Assembly: GCA_900541965.1 (NCBI GenBank)
Contig: UQLN01000026.1
Location: forward strand, 1-63,879
Source of the DNA: an uncultured Parabacteroides sp.
GTDB lineage: Bacteria; Bacteroidota; Bacteroidia; Bacteroidales; Tannerellaceae
Length of the DNA stretch: 63,879 bases
Reading direction: 5' to 3'
The notes beneath the pieces are model-generated. The model was not told where the DNA came from, searched no databases, and saw nothing but the letters and a program-made list of their open reading frames with translations. This document shows, piece by piece, positions 1-10,004 of this stretch. How positions within the stretch are numbered: the first letter of the stretch is position 1; each line of letters begins with the position of its first letter. The translations under genes and the position numbers were made by a program.

Positions 1-4
1 AAGC

Positions 5-88
5 ATAAAATAGTGCCAAAAAGCCGTTCCGTATCAGTACGGAGGTATAAAATAGTGCTATGTACCCCTTCCGTACCGATACGGAACG
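5..88. repeat. Two tandem 42-bp units containing dyads
   Basis: Two adjacent 42-bp units (5-46 and 47-88) each begin with ATAAAATAGTGC and contain a dyad: TCCGTA-N4-TACGGA at 28-43 and TTCCGTA-N4-TACGGAA at 69-86. The array may continue to the left of the window. It lies downstream of the last gene of the arabinoside operon. Transcription-factor sites or a small repeat array are both possible. No gene is seen in 1-137. Confidence 0.6.
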
Positions 89-137
89 TTTTGGATTTGC
101 GCATTTTTCAATCGGCCGGAAACCCAATAATATATTC

Positions 138-2225
138 CTATTTAACCGGTATCCAAACCTTATACGGATTTCCTTCCGTGCGGTTTCCTACAGCATAATA
201 TGGAATAGCCGATACAGCGACTTCCTGTGCTTTCGCATTCAATGCCTTCCCTTTTACTACATTTACTCCGTTAAGAAGTCCCGGATTGTAATCCATCGAC
301 ATCGGAACGTTTGTTTCCAGTTTAAGCTCAGACAAACCTTTATTGTCGCAACCTTCCAGGCAATATACAATCGGGCCGGCAGCAATGGCAACCATACCTT
401 TCAGGTTCTTTACTGCCTCATTTGCTTTGATGACACGAGGTTGCATCGGCAAAGACAATTCGACCTTATCCCCTTTCGCCCATTTACGGTTAATGGCGGC
501 ATAACCATTCTGAGGGTTAATGGCTACAGGCTCTCCGTTCACTTTCAACTCTACAGACTGCTTCAGGTTAGATGAATACAAACCATACGGGTTTTCTATT
601 CCCCTCGCCCATCCCGGAATACGGACATTCAATGTGAAAGTCGACTCTTTTTCCGGATTGACAGATAGGGCGATCGCACCGTCCCACGGATAATTGGTTT
701 CCTGCTTTAGCTGGACATTTGTCTTTCCGGCTTTTATCCGGGTTTCGCTACCGATAAAGAGATTGATATAGATTTCATCCCCCTTATGGGAATAAATGAA
801 ACCAGGCAAGGCCGATACGATCTTCAGGAACATCGGCGGACAGCAAGGGCAGCCATGCCATTCCCAACGCCCGTGCTTTTCTGCATTCAACGGATTTTGA
901 TAAGTATAGTTTACGCCCGAAAGTGAAATACCTGTCAGCACATTATTATATACGACACGTTCCAGTTCATCCATATATTTGGCATCTCCCGTCAGCTCGT
1001 TCATACGCTGGCTGAAGAAGCCGGCACCTACGGCTGCACAGGTTTCCAGGTAAGCGTCGGTTGGAAGGAAGTAATCTTCACCGAACTTTTCATCGAAATG
1101 AACAGCACCTACTCCACCGGTCACGAACATACGGCGGCCAGCCATATTATCCCAGAGCCGCTGAACCGTATTGATATATTCAGGAGATCGATTTTCGAGT
1201 GCAGCTGTGGCAATACCCGTTGCCAGTAGAGTTGCACGGACAGCATGGCCTTCGATCGTTTGCTGCTGGAAAACAGGGATGGAGTCTTGCGCATAATCCC
1301 CCCAGGTAGGACGAAGGTGCGTACCATATTCCGGGTTATTATATTTTGCATCTCTGATCCACTGTTCGGCAACCGGATTCCCCCAGGTTCCCCACAAAGG
1401 ATAACCACAATGATGGCCTCTGTTTTCAATCCAGAATTTAGCTAATTCATAGTAATTGTCTTCTTTGACAGGGACATTAATCTTAGTTTTCAGCTCCGGA
1501 TTGCTTTTATATAGCCAATACAATTTAACCAGCGGTTCTTCCGGGCCGGAATGGGCAGGTACTACGTTTTTCTTAGGTTCCGGTCCCATAGTGTCGTACA
1601 TCATATTTGCAAAACGGGTGGCAACTTCCAGTAACTTTGTTTTCCCGGTTGCATTATAATAATGTATACCGGCCTCAACCAACATACCGGCATTATAAAC
1701 ATCATGCTGCCAGCGCAGCATACCGCCGTTTTCTCCCCAGCGATGATCTGATTCCATCAACTGGGTATAGGTATTGATATACCCATCTGTTTCCGACGCT
1801 TGTGCACTTGCGATACGGTCGATATAACCATCCAGGCGTTTCTCCATTCCGGCATCGGGATTAGAGGAGATAAAGTCGGATATACCGCGTATCGTTTCGT
1901 ACACCAGGCCGTCGAACCAGGGAGCACCTGCATGTTCGTTGATGTCTCTTTTGCCCTGGGCTACCAGGTCGAAATTGCGGAAAGTATCGTGTAGTTTACA
2001 TTCCTTGGCATCATGGATATGCTTACCTTCGAATTTGTCGAGGACATCATTGGCAGTTACCTGCCGCCATTTCTCAAATTTTGGACGCCAGAAGGCATCC
2101 TGTACTTTTACTTCATTCACTTTCTGGAATTCTATATTCCGGTTTTCATTATCCACCTTGTTTTCCGGTGAACATCCGGTACCGAGCAAAGCCAGTGCCG
2201 GAAGAAGTAGTGTATGTATTTTCAT
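138..2225 (-). CDS. GH127 beta-L-arabinofuranosidase, lipoprotein
   Basis: Predicted exo-beta-L-arabinofuranosidase of family GH127, 695 aa. The N-terminus is a lipoprotein signal with lipobox LGTGC, so the enzyme should be anchored in an envelope membrane. GH127 enzymes use a zinc-bound cysteine nucleophile. The matching residues are visible as the E-T-C motif near residue 394 and CPCCPP near residue 459. It is the last gene of the seven-gene leftward operon, 15 bp after the aldose epimerase. Family members such as HypBA1 release L-arabinose from hydroxyproline-linked arabino-oligosaccharides; that exact substrate is not proven here. The paralogue at 3390-5786 has an additional C-terminal domain that this one lacks. 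Confidence 0.9.
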   Translation of the reverse strand: MKIHTLLLPALALLGTGCSPENKVDNENRNIEFQKVNEVKVQDAFWRPKFEKWRQVTANDVLDKFEGKHIHDAKECKLHDTFRNFDLVAQGKRDINEHAGAPWFDGLVYETIRGISDFISSNPDAGMEKRLDGYIDRIASAQASETDGYINTYTQLMESDHRWGENGGMLRWQHDVYNAGMLVEAGIHYYNATGKTKLLEVATRFANMMYDTMGPEPKKNVVPAHSGPEEPLVKLYWLYKSNPELKTKINVPVKEDNYYELAKFWIENRGHHCGYPLWGTWGNPVAEQWIRDAKYNNPEYGTHLRPTWGDYAQDSIPVFQQQTIEGHAVRATLLATGIATAALENRSPEYINTVQRLWDNMAGRRMFVTGGVGAVHFDEKFGEDYFLPTDAYLETCAAVGAGFFSQRMNELTGDAKYMDELERVVYNNVLTGISLSGVNYTYQNPLNAEKHGRWEWHGCPCCPPMFLKIVSALPGFIYSHKGDEIYINLFIGSETRIKAGKTNVQLKQETNYPWDGAIALSVNPEKESTFTLNVRIPGWARGIENPYGLYSSNLKQSVELKVNGEPVAINPQNGYAAINRKWAKGDKVELSLPMQPRVIKANEAVKNLKGMVAIAAGPIVYCLEGCDNKGLSELKLETNVPMSMDYNPGLLNGVNVVKGKALNAKAQEVAVSAIPYYAVGNRTEGNPYKVWIPVK

Positions 2226-2240
2226 ACGTTTGTTTATTAA

Positions 2241-3365
2241 TTATTTAACATCAAATTTATATACGCAGATATGTTTGTATTGTTCGCCCGGCATCAGCAC
2301 AGTCGAAGGGAATGACGGCTGGTTGGGACTATCGGGGAAATGTTGCGTTTCCAAAGCCAGTGAAGCACGATGGTTATAATGTTTACCCTGTTTGCCTGCC
2401 ATCGAACCGTCGAAGAAGTTACCACCATAGAATTGTATACCCGGCTCGGTTGTCCATACTTCCATGTATCTGCCTGAAGCCGGCTCATAAACAGTAGCAG
2501 CCAATTCCAGTTCGTTAGCCGTCTTACGGTTCAGTACCCAGTTGTGATCATAGCCATGGCCGTAAGCCAGTTGCTGGTAATCATCGTTCACTCTTTTGCC
2601 GATAGGTGTTGCTTTACGGAAGTCCATCGGAGTATTGTCCACACTGGCCAGTTCGCCTGTGGGGATCAGTACTTTATCGACGGGAGTAAATTTATCCGCA
2701 CAAAGCATCAATTCGTGATCGTTGATCGTTCCGTTCCCCGCACCATGCAGGTTGAAGAAAGAGTGATGGGTCAGGTTAACGACAGTCTTCTTGTCTGTAG
2801 TTGCTTCATGAGTAATGATAAATTCATTCTTGTCTGTCAGCTGATAAGTCATCTTTACGGCCAGATTGCCGGGATAACCTTCTTCACCGTCCCTCGACAA
2901 GTAAGTAAATACCAGGGTCTGCCCGTCTACCTGCTTAGTGTCCCAGACAACCATATCGAAACCCATTGTTCCGCCGTGCAGGCTGTTCGGGGTATCATTG
3001 ACCGGCAGCTGGTATTGTTTGCCGTCCATTGTAAATTTACCTTCTGCAATACGGTTGCCGTAACGTCCGATAGTTGCACCCAGGAACCGTTCGCCTTTGA
3101 AATGGATATAGGCATCGACATTATCATGCCCCAGTACAATGTCGGTGAACTTGCCGTTTTTATCGGGAGCCCATATCTCGACTACTCTTGCCCCGAAGTT
3201 GGTGACGGCTATCTCAACGCCATTTTTATTACTCAGATAGTATAAATCTGTTTGTTTTCCGTCTACAGTTGTTTGAAAATCGGCTCTGTTCAGGCCGGAA
3301 TGACGGGCTTGTCCATCTTGCATGTTTATCATAAATAAAAGAATTAAGAATAATGTTTGTTTCAT
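2241..3365 (-). CDS. galM: Exported aldose 1-epimerase
   Basis: Predicted mutarotase interconverting alpha and beta anomers of a free aldose, 374 aa. The catalytic histidine context NLTHHSFFNL lies near residue 200 and the catalytic glutamate context LALETQHF near residue 340, both typical of GalM. The N-terminus is hydrophobic (MKQTLFLILLFMIN), suggesting export, so it would act in the periplasm on sugars freed by the neighbouring GH127 and GH51 enzymes before uptake. It sits between the two GH127 genes with gaps of 15 and 24 bp, so co-transcription is likely. Confidence 0.92.
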   Translation of the reverse strand: MKQTLFLILLFMINMQDGQARHSGLNRADFQTTVDGKQTDLYYLSNKNGVEIAVTNFGARVVEIWAPDKNGKFTDIVLGHDNVDAYIHFKGERFLGATIGRYGNRIAEGKFTMDGKQYQLPVNDTPNSLHGGTMGFDMVVWDTKQVDGQTLVFTYLSRDGEEGYPGNLAVKMTYQLTDKNEFIITHEATTDKKTVVNLTHHSFFNLHGAGNGTINDHELMLCADKFTPVDKVLIPTGELASVDNTPMDFRKATPIGKRVNDDYQQLAYGHGYDHNWVLNRKTANELELAATVYEPASGRYMEVWTTEPGIQFYGGNFFDGSMAGKQGKHYNHRASLALETQHFPDSPNQPSFPSTVLMPGEQYKHICVYKFDVK

Positions 3366-3389
3366 TTGAATAGGTATTTAATCGTTATT

Positions 3390-5786
3390 TTACTGCCGTA
3401 TCTTACATCCGAATATACCTCCGGCAATATTTCCCGGAAGGGCACGAAGTTTAACAGTGACCTTTTCCTTCCCTTTTGTCAGAGTGGCGGGGATAGGATA
3501 AGGATGGTCGATAAACAGATCGAACGTCTCTGTACGGAGGCTGTGTTCAGCAATACGGGTATCGTCTACAAAGATTTCGAACTGACGGTTTCCACCATCG
3601 GTACTGTGATATGTAAGAACCAGTTCCATCGGCTTATCGGGGATTACCTTCATGTCGTATGAGAACCAACCGTCCTCGGCATCGCGCCATCCTCCGGATT
3701 TATCGGCACGAGTGTTCTCTCCCTTCAGGTTATGGGCTTTTTCCGACTCCTCGTTGCTGATTAAGACCTCGTCCACTATCCGCAGTTCCTCATGCAGGTT
3801 GGAAATAATCTTTTCTCCACTCCTTGGGAGCCAGACTTTCATCTCGCCTGCTCCACGATAAGCACGGGCATAATAAGGGATGAAAGTTATAAGAGCTTCT
3901 TCTTCCCTGACATCCTTTGCATCTGCGGAAACAGTATATTTCTTTCCGGTAGCTTCTATCGTATAAATACCGTTTACCAGATCGGGACGGCTTTTTACTT
4001 TATAAGAAGTATTTTCAGGTAAAGAGAGGTTACGGACTTCACCGTTGTTGTCGGCAAATTCAGCACAATAGACCAGCGGGCCGCGTTCTATGGCAACCAG
4101 ACCATCGTTTGCCTTAACGGCCTCATGGGTAATCACCTGTCTGGGTTCCATCGGGAAAGAGATTGTTATTTTATCGCCTTTCTTCCACTTATTTTCGATT
4201 ACGGCATATCCTTTCTCTTTCTGATAATTGCAGGGAACGCCGTTCAGAAGGATTTGAGTCTGTCCTTTCTGTTTCCCGACAAAACGGTATAAATCTGAGG
4301 GGACGACACTACCTTCCGCCCAACCTGGAATACGGATCTTCAGGTTGAAGTCGTTTGTCTCAACCGGGTCTACAATAATATCGATATTGCCACTCCACGG
4401 ATAATCGGTTTGTTGCTCCAGCAAAACTTTGTGTCCGTTAAACTGTACCTCGCTGGAACTTCCGACAAAAAGATTGGCATAAATAGACTGGTTGTCGACT
4501 GCATAAATATATCCAGGTACGGCAGGAATAAAACGTGACAAGTTCGTCGGACAGCAGGAACAATCGAACCATAAGCTACGTTCCTGTCCATTCTTATTCG
4601 TTTCCAGCACATTCGGATAAAAGAACTTATCTCCGCTGATAGAAATGCCGCTTAATACGGTATTATACAGCGAACGTTCCAGTACGTCGATATATTTTGA
4701 ATCTCCATGTAGCTTAAACATGCGCAAGTTGAACATACAGTTTGCAATCGATGCACAAGTTTCACAATAAGCAGTAGCGTTAGGCAATTCGTAATTCTTG
4801 CCGAATGCTTCATTATTGGCTGTCGAACCGAGTCCACCGGTAATATACATCTTCTTGCTGACAATGTTATCCCAGATGGTATCGATAGCATTCAGATAAG
4901 CTTTATCCTGCATATGCAAAGCTATATCAGCCATTCCCGAATACAGGTAGAGGGCACGGACAGCATGGCCTACTGCTTCTTTCTGTTCAGTGACAGGCAA
5001 ATGATCCTGCCAATACATTCCGTTCTTACGTATGTCCTGTGATGTTTTATCAAAAACCTTATGTCCCCGGCTTTCAAGGAAATAACGGGATTGCTTCAGA
5101 TATTTCTCATCGCCGGTAGCTTCGTAGAGCCTGACTAAAGCCATCTCAATCACTTCATGTCCCGGTGCGATCTTCAGCCCTCCTTCGCGGAAGACGCTGC
5201 AGACAAGGTCGGCATTTTTTATTGCAACATCCAGCAGTGAACGCTTGCCGGTTGCATAATAGTATGCGATAGCAGCTTCGTAAAGCTCCCCGGCGTTGAA
5301 TGTCTCATGGCTCAGATCCCAGTCCTGTACCCATCTCTCTTTCGCTGACCAGGAATGCATCGGCTTGTCGTTTGTATGGTTTGTAAAAAGATAGCCGTCA
5401 GGTTCCTGAGCAGAAGCTATAATTGCGATCACACTGTCCAGGTAAGCTTCCAGTTGCGGATTCTTCTTAACGGTCAACAGATATGAGGCTCCTTCGGATA
5501 TCTTATAAACCTCCGCATCATCAAACGGGAAAAAAGATTGGTATTTACCTTGTTTCAAACCACCTGCTATAGCGAAATTATCGATATAACCAGCTTTCTC
5601 GCTACGTTTGAAAGCATATGGGATCGTTACTGTCCGTATCGTATCAATACGGGGTGCCCAGAAATTATCCGTACAATGTACGGAAGTGAAAGGGACTTCA
5701 TGTATCTTACTTTTCCCCTCATTTGCCGCTTTACCCTGAAAAGTACAGAGTAGAGCGATAAGGGCAAGGGAGATTGTCTTTTTCAT
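3390..5786 (-). CDS. GH127 beta-L-arabinofuranosidase with extra C-terminal domain
   Basis: Second GH127-family enzyme of the operon, about 798 aa. The start at 5786 is preferred because it directly opens a good signal peptide (MKKTISLALIALLC); an in-frame ATG at 5813, only 3 bp past the stop of the upstream transporter gene, is possible. The zinc/cysteine catalytic set is visible as CETCAS near residue 343 and CSCCP near residue 410. About 150 residues after the catalytic and beta-sandwich regions form an additional C-terminal domain (DUF6805-like by appearance) absent from the 138-2225 paralogue. The two enzymes may therefore differ in glycan preference or surface attachment. Confidence 0.88.
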   Translation of the reverse strand: MKKTISLALIALLCTFQGKAANEGKSKIHEVPFTSVHCTDNFWAPRIDTIRTVTIPYAFKRSEKAGYIDNFAIAGGLKQGKYQSFFPFDDAEVYKISEGASYLLTVKKNPQLEAYLDSVIAIIASAQEPDGYLFTNHTNDKPMHSWSAKERWVQDWDLSHETFNAGELYEAAIAYYYATGKRSLLDVAIKNADLVCSVFREGGLKIAPGHEVIEMALVRLYEATGDEKYLKQSRYFLESRGHKVFDKTSQDIRKNGMYWQDHLPVTEQKEAVGHAVRALYLYSGMADIALHMQDKAYLNAIDTIWDNIVSKKMYITGGLGSTANNEAFGKNYELPNATAYCETCASIANCMFNLRMFKLHGDSKYIDVLERSLYNTVLSGISISGDKFFYPNVLETNKNGQERSLWFDCSCCPTNLSRFIPAVPGYIYAVDNQSIYANLFVGSSSEVQFNGHKVLLEQQTDYPWSGNIDIIVDPVETNDFNLKIRIPGWAEGSVVPSDLYRFVGKQKGQTQILLNGVPCNYQKEKGYAVIENKWKKGDKITISFPMEPRQVITHEAVKANDGLVAIERGPLVYCAEFADNNGEVRNLSLPENTSYKVKSRPDLVNGIYTIEATGKKYTVSADAKDVREEEALITFIPYYARAYRGAGEMKVWLPRSGEKIISNLHEELRIVDEVLISNEESEKAHNLKGENTRADKSGGWRDAEDGWFSYDMKVIPDKPMELVLTYHSTDGGNRQFEIFVDDTRIAEHSLRTETFDLFIDHPYPIPATLTKGKEKVTVKLRALPGNIAGGIFGCKIRQ

Positions 5787-5816
5787 GATATATTTATTAA
5801 TATGAATTTTCATCGA

Positions 5817-7133
5817 TTAAGTCAGCTCCTTTTGAATCTGCTCCAGCGACTTGTTCTTAGTCTCCGGTAGTTTCAATGCGAAAAAGAAGCTGAACAACAT
5901 CGCCACAGCAAAAAAACCGAAGATATACGTACCGCCTGTCACCAGAAATACCGGGAACATCCAGGATAAGATGGCATTCCATACCCAGTGCGTCATACTT
6001 CCGAATACCTGCCCTTTCGAACGAACTGCCGTAGGGAATACTTCCGAGATCAATACCCAAATCACTGCTCCCAGTGAAACGGCAAAGAAAGCAATAAATC
6101 CCATCAGGCAAACGAGCATATAATATCCGGAGAAGTCATTCGTATAAAAGCCATAAGATACGGAAGCCAGCGATATGACCATACCCAAAGAGCCGACATA
6201 CAATAAATTCTTCCGTCCAACCTTATCAATCAACACCATACCGATCATTGTAAATGTCAGGTTGGTAAGCCCGATAATGATAGACTGCATCATAGCTGAG
6301 TCATGGAATACACCGGAAAGTTCAAAGATACGGGGAGCATAATACAAAATCGAGTTAATCCCAGACAACTGATTGAACGTTGCTATAAAGAAAGCATACA
6401 AGAGAGGTTTCAGGTATTTACGCTGGAAAAGGCTCTCATTACTGCCGGTATCGCTGGAGAGAGATGCTTCTATCTCGGCAAGTTCTTTGTCAACATCTGT
6501 TTCACCGATCTTTATCAACGACTGGCGGGCTTGTTCATCCCGATGTTCCTTTACCAGCCAGCGCGGACTTTCCGGTACAGTATTCAACAGAATACCGAAC
6601 AAGAGTGCCGGAATAGCCAGTACCCCCAGCATCCATTGCCAGTCGTTCGGTATTCCGCTTATACAGTAATTGGATAAATAAGCGATAACAATACCAAACA
6701 CGATATTGAACTGGAAAAATGCCACAAAGCGTCCCCGCCAATGGGATGGAGATACTTCAGCTATATACATCGGCCCCACAACAGAAGAAGCTCCGACAGC
6801 CAAACCTCCAATAAAACGGAAGAACAGGAACGAATACCAGTTTACGATCAGGGCACTTCCCAAAGCAGATATCAGATACAAATAAGCCACAGTCTTCAAA
6901 GACTTCAACCGTCCGTATTTCTCTACCGGGCGGCTACAAACCAAGGCACCGACAATCGTGCCGAACAAAGCGATGGCAATCGTAAATCCATGACTAAAAT
7001 CAGACAATCCGTAGATTTGCTGAATCGCCTTCTCTGCTCCGGAGATAACTGCCGTATCAAAACCGAACAGCAATCCACCTAAAGAAGCAACAAAAGCAAT
7101 GTAAAACATAAAACCTTTCACTGATGATTTCAT
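5817..7133 (-). CDS. MFS sugar:proton symporter (XylE/AraE-like)
   Basis: Inner-membrane sugar porter of the major facilitator superfamily, 438 aa with about 12 hydrophobic segments. Family hallmarks are visible: GGLLFGFDTAVISGA in helix 1, PESPRWL before the central loop, and PETKNKSLEQIQ at the C-terminus. In this context it most likely imports the L-arabinose released by the GH51 and GH127 enzymes, although the substrate is inferred. It lies between the glycyl-radical enzyme gene and a GH127 gene with short gaps on both sides. No SusC/SusD pair accompanies the operon, so outer-membrane entry must use a porin or a transporter elsewhere. Confidence 0.9.
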   Translation of the reverse strand: MKSSVKGFMFYIAFVASLGGLLFGFDTAVISGAEKAIQQIYGLSDFSHGFTIAIALFGTIVGALVCSRPVEKYGRLKSLKTVAYLYLISALGSALIVNWYSFLFFRFIGGLAVGASSVVGPMYIAEVSPSHWRGRFVAFFQFNIVFGIVIAYLSNYCISGIPNDWQWMLGVLAIPALLFGILLNTVPESPRWLVKEHRDEQARQSLIKIGETDVDKELAEIEASLSSDTGSNESLFQRKYLKPLLYAFFIATFNQLSGINSILYYAPRIFELSGVFHDSAMMQSIIIGLTNLTFTMIGMVLIDKVGRKNLLYVGSLGMVISLASVSYGFYTNDFSGYYMLVCLMGFIAFFAVSLGAVIWVLISEVFPTAVRSKGQVFGSMTHWVWNAILSWMFPVFLVTGGTYIFGFFAVAMLFSFFFALKLPETKNKSLEQIQKELT

Positions 7134-7153
7134 AATAAGTATAAGTTAGTTGT

Positions 7154-9223
7154 TTATATACCAAATTCTATTCTGTTAATCACATGATCCTGGTAGCATT
7201 CCTCCAGTTCGACGAAGTAACCGCTCCATCCCCATACACGGACGATCAGGTTCCTGTAATTTTCAGGGTGCTTCTTTGCATCCAGTAATTTTTCCTTACA
7301 GACCGTATTCAATTGTAATTGATGGCCGCCTAAAATAATAAAAGTTCTGACAAGCATACCCAGTTTGGCTACGCTTTCTTCATTACGAAAGACAGACTGA
7401 TCGAACTCCAATGTCAACGGACCGCCATTTATTGTATTCTTCAAATCCGGTTTGGTAAACGACTTGATGACAGACATCGGACCTTTTTGTTTGATAAATA
7501 AGCTCGGAGAATAGTTGGCCGGGATTTTTTCTTCCGCTTTACGGCCATCGGGAGTCGCACCCAATTCGGTTGCATGGAAGATATAATACATTGCCGTTCC
7601 GGTTCCGGCCCGGTAGATACCGCCTCTTTCATTCACTCTTTTATCCAATGCCTTATCGAACGAATTCAGCAGGTCTTTGGCTATCAGGTCTACATAATCG
7701 TCGTCCTGTCCCATCTTCGGGGCTTCATTACGAAGTTTCTGTTGCAATTCCGGTTCTTGTGAGAAGTTATCCTTCAGTGCATTTATCCAAGTGTCGAAGT
7801 CGATACTGTGTTCTTCAAAATAATACTTCTTAATTGCAGCCAATGAATCGGCAGCCGTTGCAAGACCTGTCCCATGAATTCCGTAATTATTATATTTATT
7901 CCCTTCGGAGATGTCGCGGGCACGCTCGATCGTTCCATCCATCAACAATGACATCATCGGGGCAGGGATCAGATAAATGTTCCGCTCTTTCTCACAGATA
8001 TGATCCAACCGGCGGTTCATTTCCTGCTCTACATACGCGTAAAATGTCTGGTAGTCCGGACAATCTTTCAGTTTTCCCATACATTCCTTCACACAATCAA
8101 TCAGGGAGAGAGCATCTATATTCGGGATATCCATCGCTACACCGGGGATAATAAATTCCCAGCAGGCTGCAACAACATAATTTACCGCATCTTCCTTTGC
8201 ATAACCTTTACGTACCAAACCAGGAAGAACTACATCATCATTGCTGTATTGGGGGAAACCCAGACCTATCTTTGTCAATTGAGAACCCAATTCATAGATT
8301 TCGGCAGGGGTATCTTTATCGACACGGATATTAATCTTCGGATCAATCAGTTCCAGTTCATAGCTTGCCTGCAAACACATACGGGAAAGGTCGTTGAACA
8401 AATATTCGCCGGAAAGGCTACGTCCGCCCAGAACCAAACTTTGCCCGTTATCACCTTGTTGCATACCAGGGTACAAGTCACTGTCTTTATTACAAATCAG
8501 GAAAAACTCTTCCAGAAGGTCGAAGGCTTCTTCTTTAGTCAATACGCCATTTTCAATATCCTGAATATAATAAGGGTACATATACTGGTCGAAACGTCCC
8601 AGTGTATTATGATAATTTCCCGACTCCCAGATAGAGAAATGAAGTATTCTCAATAGCTGGAGAGCTTCCCGGAAACTTTGGGCTCCTCTTGTCCGGATAG
8701 CGGACAAGGTTTCCGCAATTTCTGTTTCACCTACTGATAAGGCATAGTTTGCATACCGTTCTATAAACGACTGCAAAGAGATGATACAGTTATAAGTAGC
8801 GTTCAGAAATTCTGTCTGTGTATCGGTTAAGGAGTCATCTTTCAGGCGATCCTGTATCTCCTGCTTACGGGCTTCCAGACCATGACGAATCGTATAGGCA
8901 TAATCGGGAGAAATATTACATACGGTTCCCCGCTCATGGATATAATAATTCTGTTTGATCGCATCCCACTCTGCCGGAGTATATATATCCGGTATTTCCG
9001 TAATAGTACGTGTAAAGACGATTCTTTCGCCTTCCAGAATAACCGGTTCTTCCTTTGCCAACAATTCCGACAAGCATTCGGAAGCCCTGATTACCGGAGA
9101 TAGATTCTCCTTTTCAAAACGAACACACAGGTCGTTTATACCCAATTCCTGCGGAGTCCTCCGATATTGGTGATGCCTTTTATCCAGAAGATATTCACGC
9201 AGTTTACTAATTCTATCATTCAT
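7154..9223 (-). CDS. Glycyl-radical enzyme of unknown substrate (PFL-like family)
   Basis: Pyruvate-formate-lyase superfamily enzyme, 689 aa. The glycyl-radical loop RVWGWSGYF is near the C-terminus, with Gly665 as the predicted radical site, preceded by the conserved HQLQLNTV segment. The active-site loop reads AACWEF: Cys354 is the expected thiyl residue and Glu356 keeps the C-x-E spacing of the dehydratase/lyase branch, but the usual GCVE sequence is replaced by ACWE. The single cysteine argues against true pyruvate formate-lyase, which has Cys-Cys. The start overlaps the stop of the activase gene by 4 bp (ATGA), indicating translational coupling. Its place among arabinofuranosidases suggests a sugar-derived or hydroxyproline-related substrate; this is inference. 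Confidence 0.88.
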   Translation of the reverse strand: MNDRISKLREYLLDKRHHQYRRTPQELGINDLCVRFEKENLSPVIRASECLSELLAKEEPVILEGERIVFTRTITEIPDIYTPAEWDAIKQNYYIHERGTVCNISPDYAYTIRHGLEARKQEIQDRLKDDSLTDTQTEFLNATYNCIISLQSFIERYANYALSVGETEIAETLSAIRTRGAQSFREALQLLRILHFSIWESGNYHNTLGRFDQYMYPYYIQDIENGVLTKEEAFDLLEEFFLICNKDSDLYPGMQQGDNGQSLVLGGRSLSGEYLFNDLSRMCLQASYELELIDPKINIRVDKDTPAEIYELGSQLTKIGLGFPQYSNDDVVLPGLVRKGYAKEDAVNYVVAACWEFIIPGVAMDIPNIDALSLIDCVKECMGKLKDCPDYQTFYAYVEQEMNRRLDHICEKERNIYLIPAPMMSLLMDGTIERARDISEGNKYNNYGIHGTGLATAADSLAAIKKYYFEEHSIDFDTWINALKDNFSQEPELQQKLRNEAPKMGQDDDYVDLIAKDLLNSFDKALDKRVNERGGIYRAGTGTAMYYIFHATELGATPDGRKAEEKIPANYSPSLFIKQKGPMSVIKSFTKPDLKNTINGGPLTLEFDQSVFRNEESVAKLGMLVRTFIILGGHQLQLNTVCKEKLLDAKKHPENYRNLIVRVWGWSGYFVELEECYQDHVINRIEFGI

Positions 9224-9975
9224 AATATCAATGTTTTAATATTGTTTTCTTCAAATATGTTATAAATACGCGGGGATATCTCCGGATTGAATGGCGGTTC
9301 ATATACCTTGCCTATCATCGGATATTTGGCTCCCGCTATTTTGTTATAGCGAAGCAACTCTATCCTGACTAATGAATCCACCCCTTTTATGACATCCAAT
9401 ATAGCCCGCATGTTCTCCTCCGTATCGTTCACTCCAGGGATCAGTGGAACCCGGATGATAAACTTATTACCGGATAAGCATAAAGTTTTCAGATTTTCCT
9501 GTATCAACCGGTTATCGACACCTGTATATTTTTTATGTTGTACAGGATCCATATGTTTTATATCGAACAAAACCAGATCCAATAAAGGCAATACCTCTCT
9601 AAAAAGGGAAGCCGGAGCATATCCACTGGTTTCAATCGCAGTGTGGATATCCGGTTTTATCCTGCGTAACAGTTTCAGGACGAAATCACCCTGAAACAAA
9701 GGTTCTCCTCCGGTCAGGGTTACACCTCCATTATTCAGTTTATAAATCTCTTTGTTCTTTAATATAAGATCTGCCAATTCGTCTACCGTCATTTTGTAAC
9801 CGCATAATACCCGCTCTCCTTTTTTATCCATATACTGAGGTTGGGGAGAAATTCCTTCCGGGTTATGACACCACGCACAACGCAAAGGACATCCTTTCAG
9901 GAACAGGGTAGTCCGAATGCCGGGACCGTCGTTTACTGCAAATTCCTCAATACTGAAAATTGTACCTTGTTGCAT
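9220..9975 (-). CDS. Glycyl-radical enzyme activating protein (radical SAM)
   Basis: Radical-SAM activase that should install the glycyl radical on the adjacent enzyme, 251 aa. The [4Fe-4S] motif CPLRCAWC (Cys29, Cys33, Cys36) follows the typical NDGPGIRTTLFLKGC lead-in. The SAM-binding LTGGEPL motif is present. Many activases of dehydratase-type glycyl-radical enzymes carry an inserted ferredoxin-like domain with eight cysteines; here only one cysteine follows the core motif in that interval, so the auxiliary clusters are absent and the protein resembles PflA in size. It is translated just before its partner (4-bp overlap). Confidence 0.92.
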   Translation of the reverse strand: MQQGTIFSIEEFAVNDGPGIRTTLFLKGCPLRCAWCHNPEGISPQPQYMDKKGERVLCGYKMTVDELADLILKNKEIYKLNNGGVTLTGGEPLFQGDFVLKLLRRIKPDIHTAIETSGYAPASLFREVLPLLDLVLFDIKHMDPVQHKKYTGVDNRLIQENLKTLCLSGNKFIIRVPLIPGVNDTEENMRAILDVIKGVDSLVRIELLRYNKIAGAKYPMIGKVYEPPFNPEISPRIYNIFEENNIKTLIL

Positions 9976-10004
9976 AATACTATCTTCTTACAAAGAATAT
10001 TCCG

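Noticed and set aside
7154..9223. Identity of the glycyl-radical enzyme as hydroxyproline dehydratase or pyruvate formate-lyase
   Set aside because: Active-site loop is ACWE, length is 689 aa, and no proline-reduction gene is nearby; both names would be over-claims.
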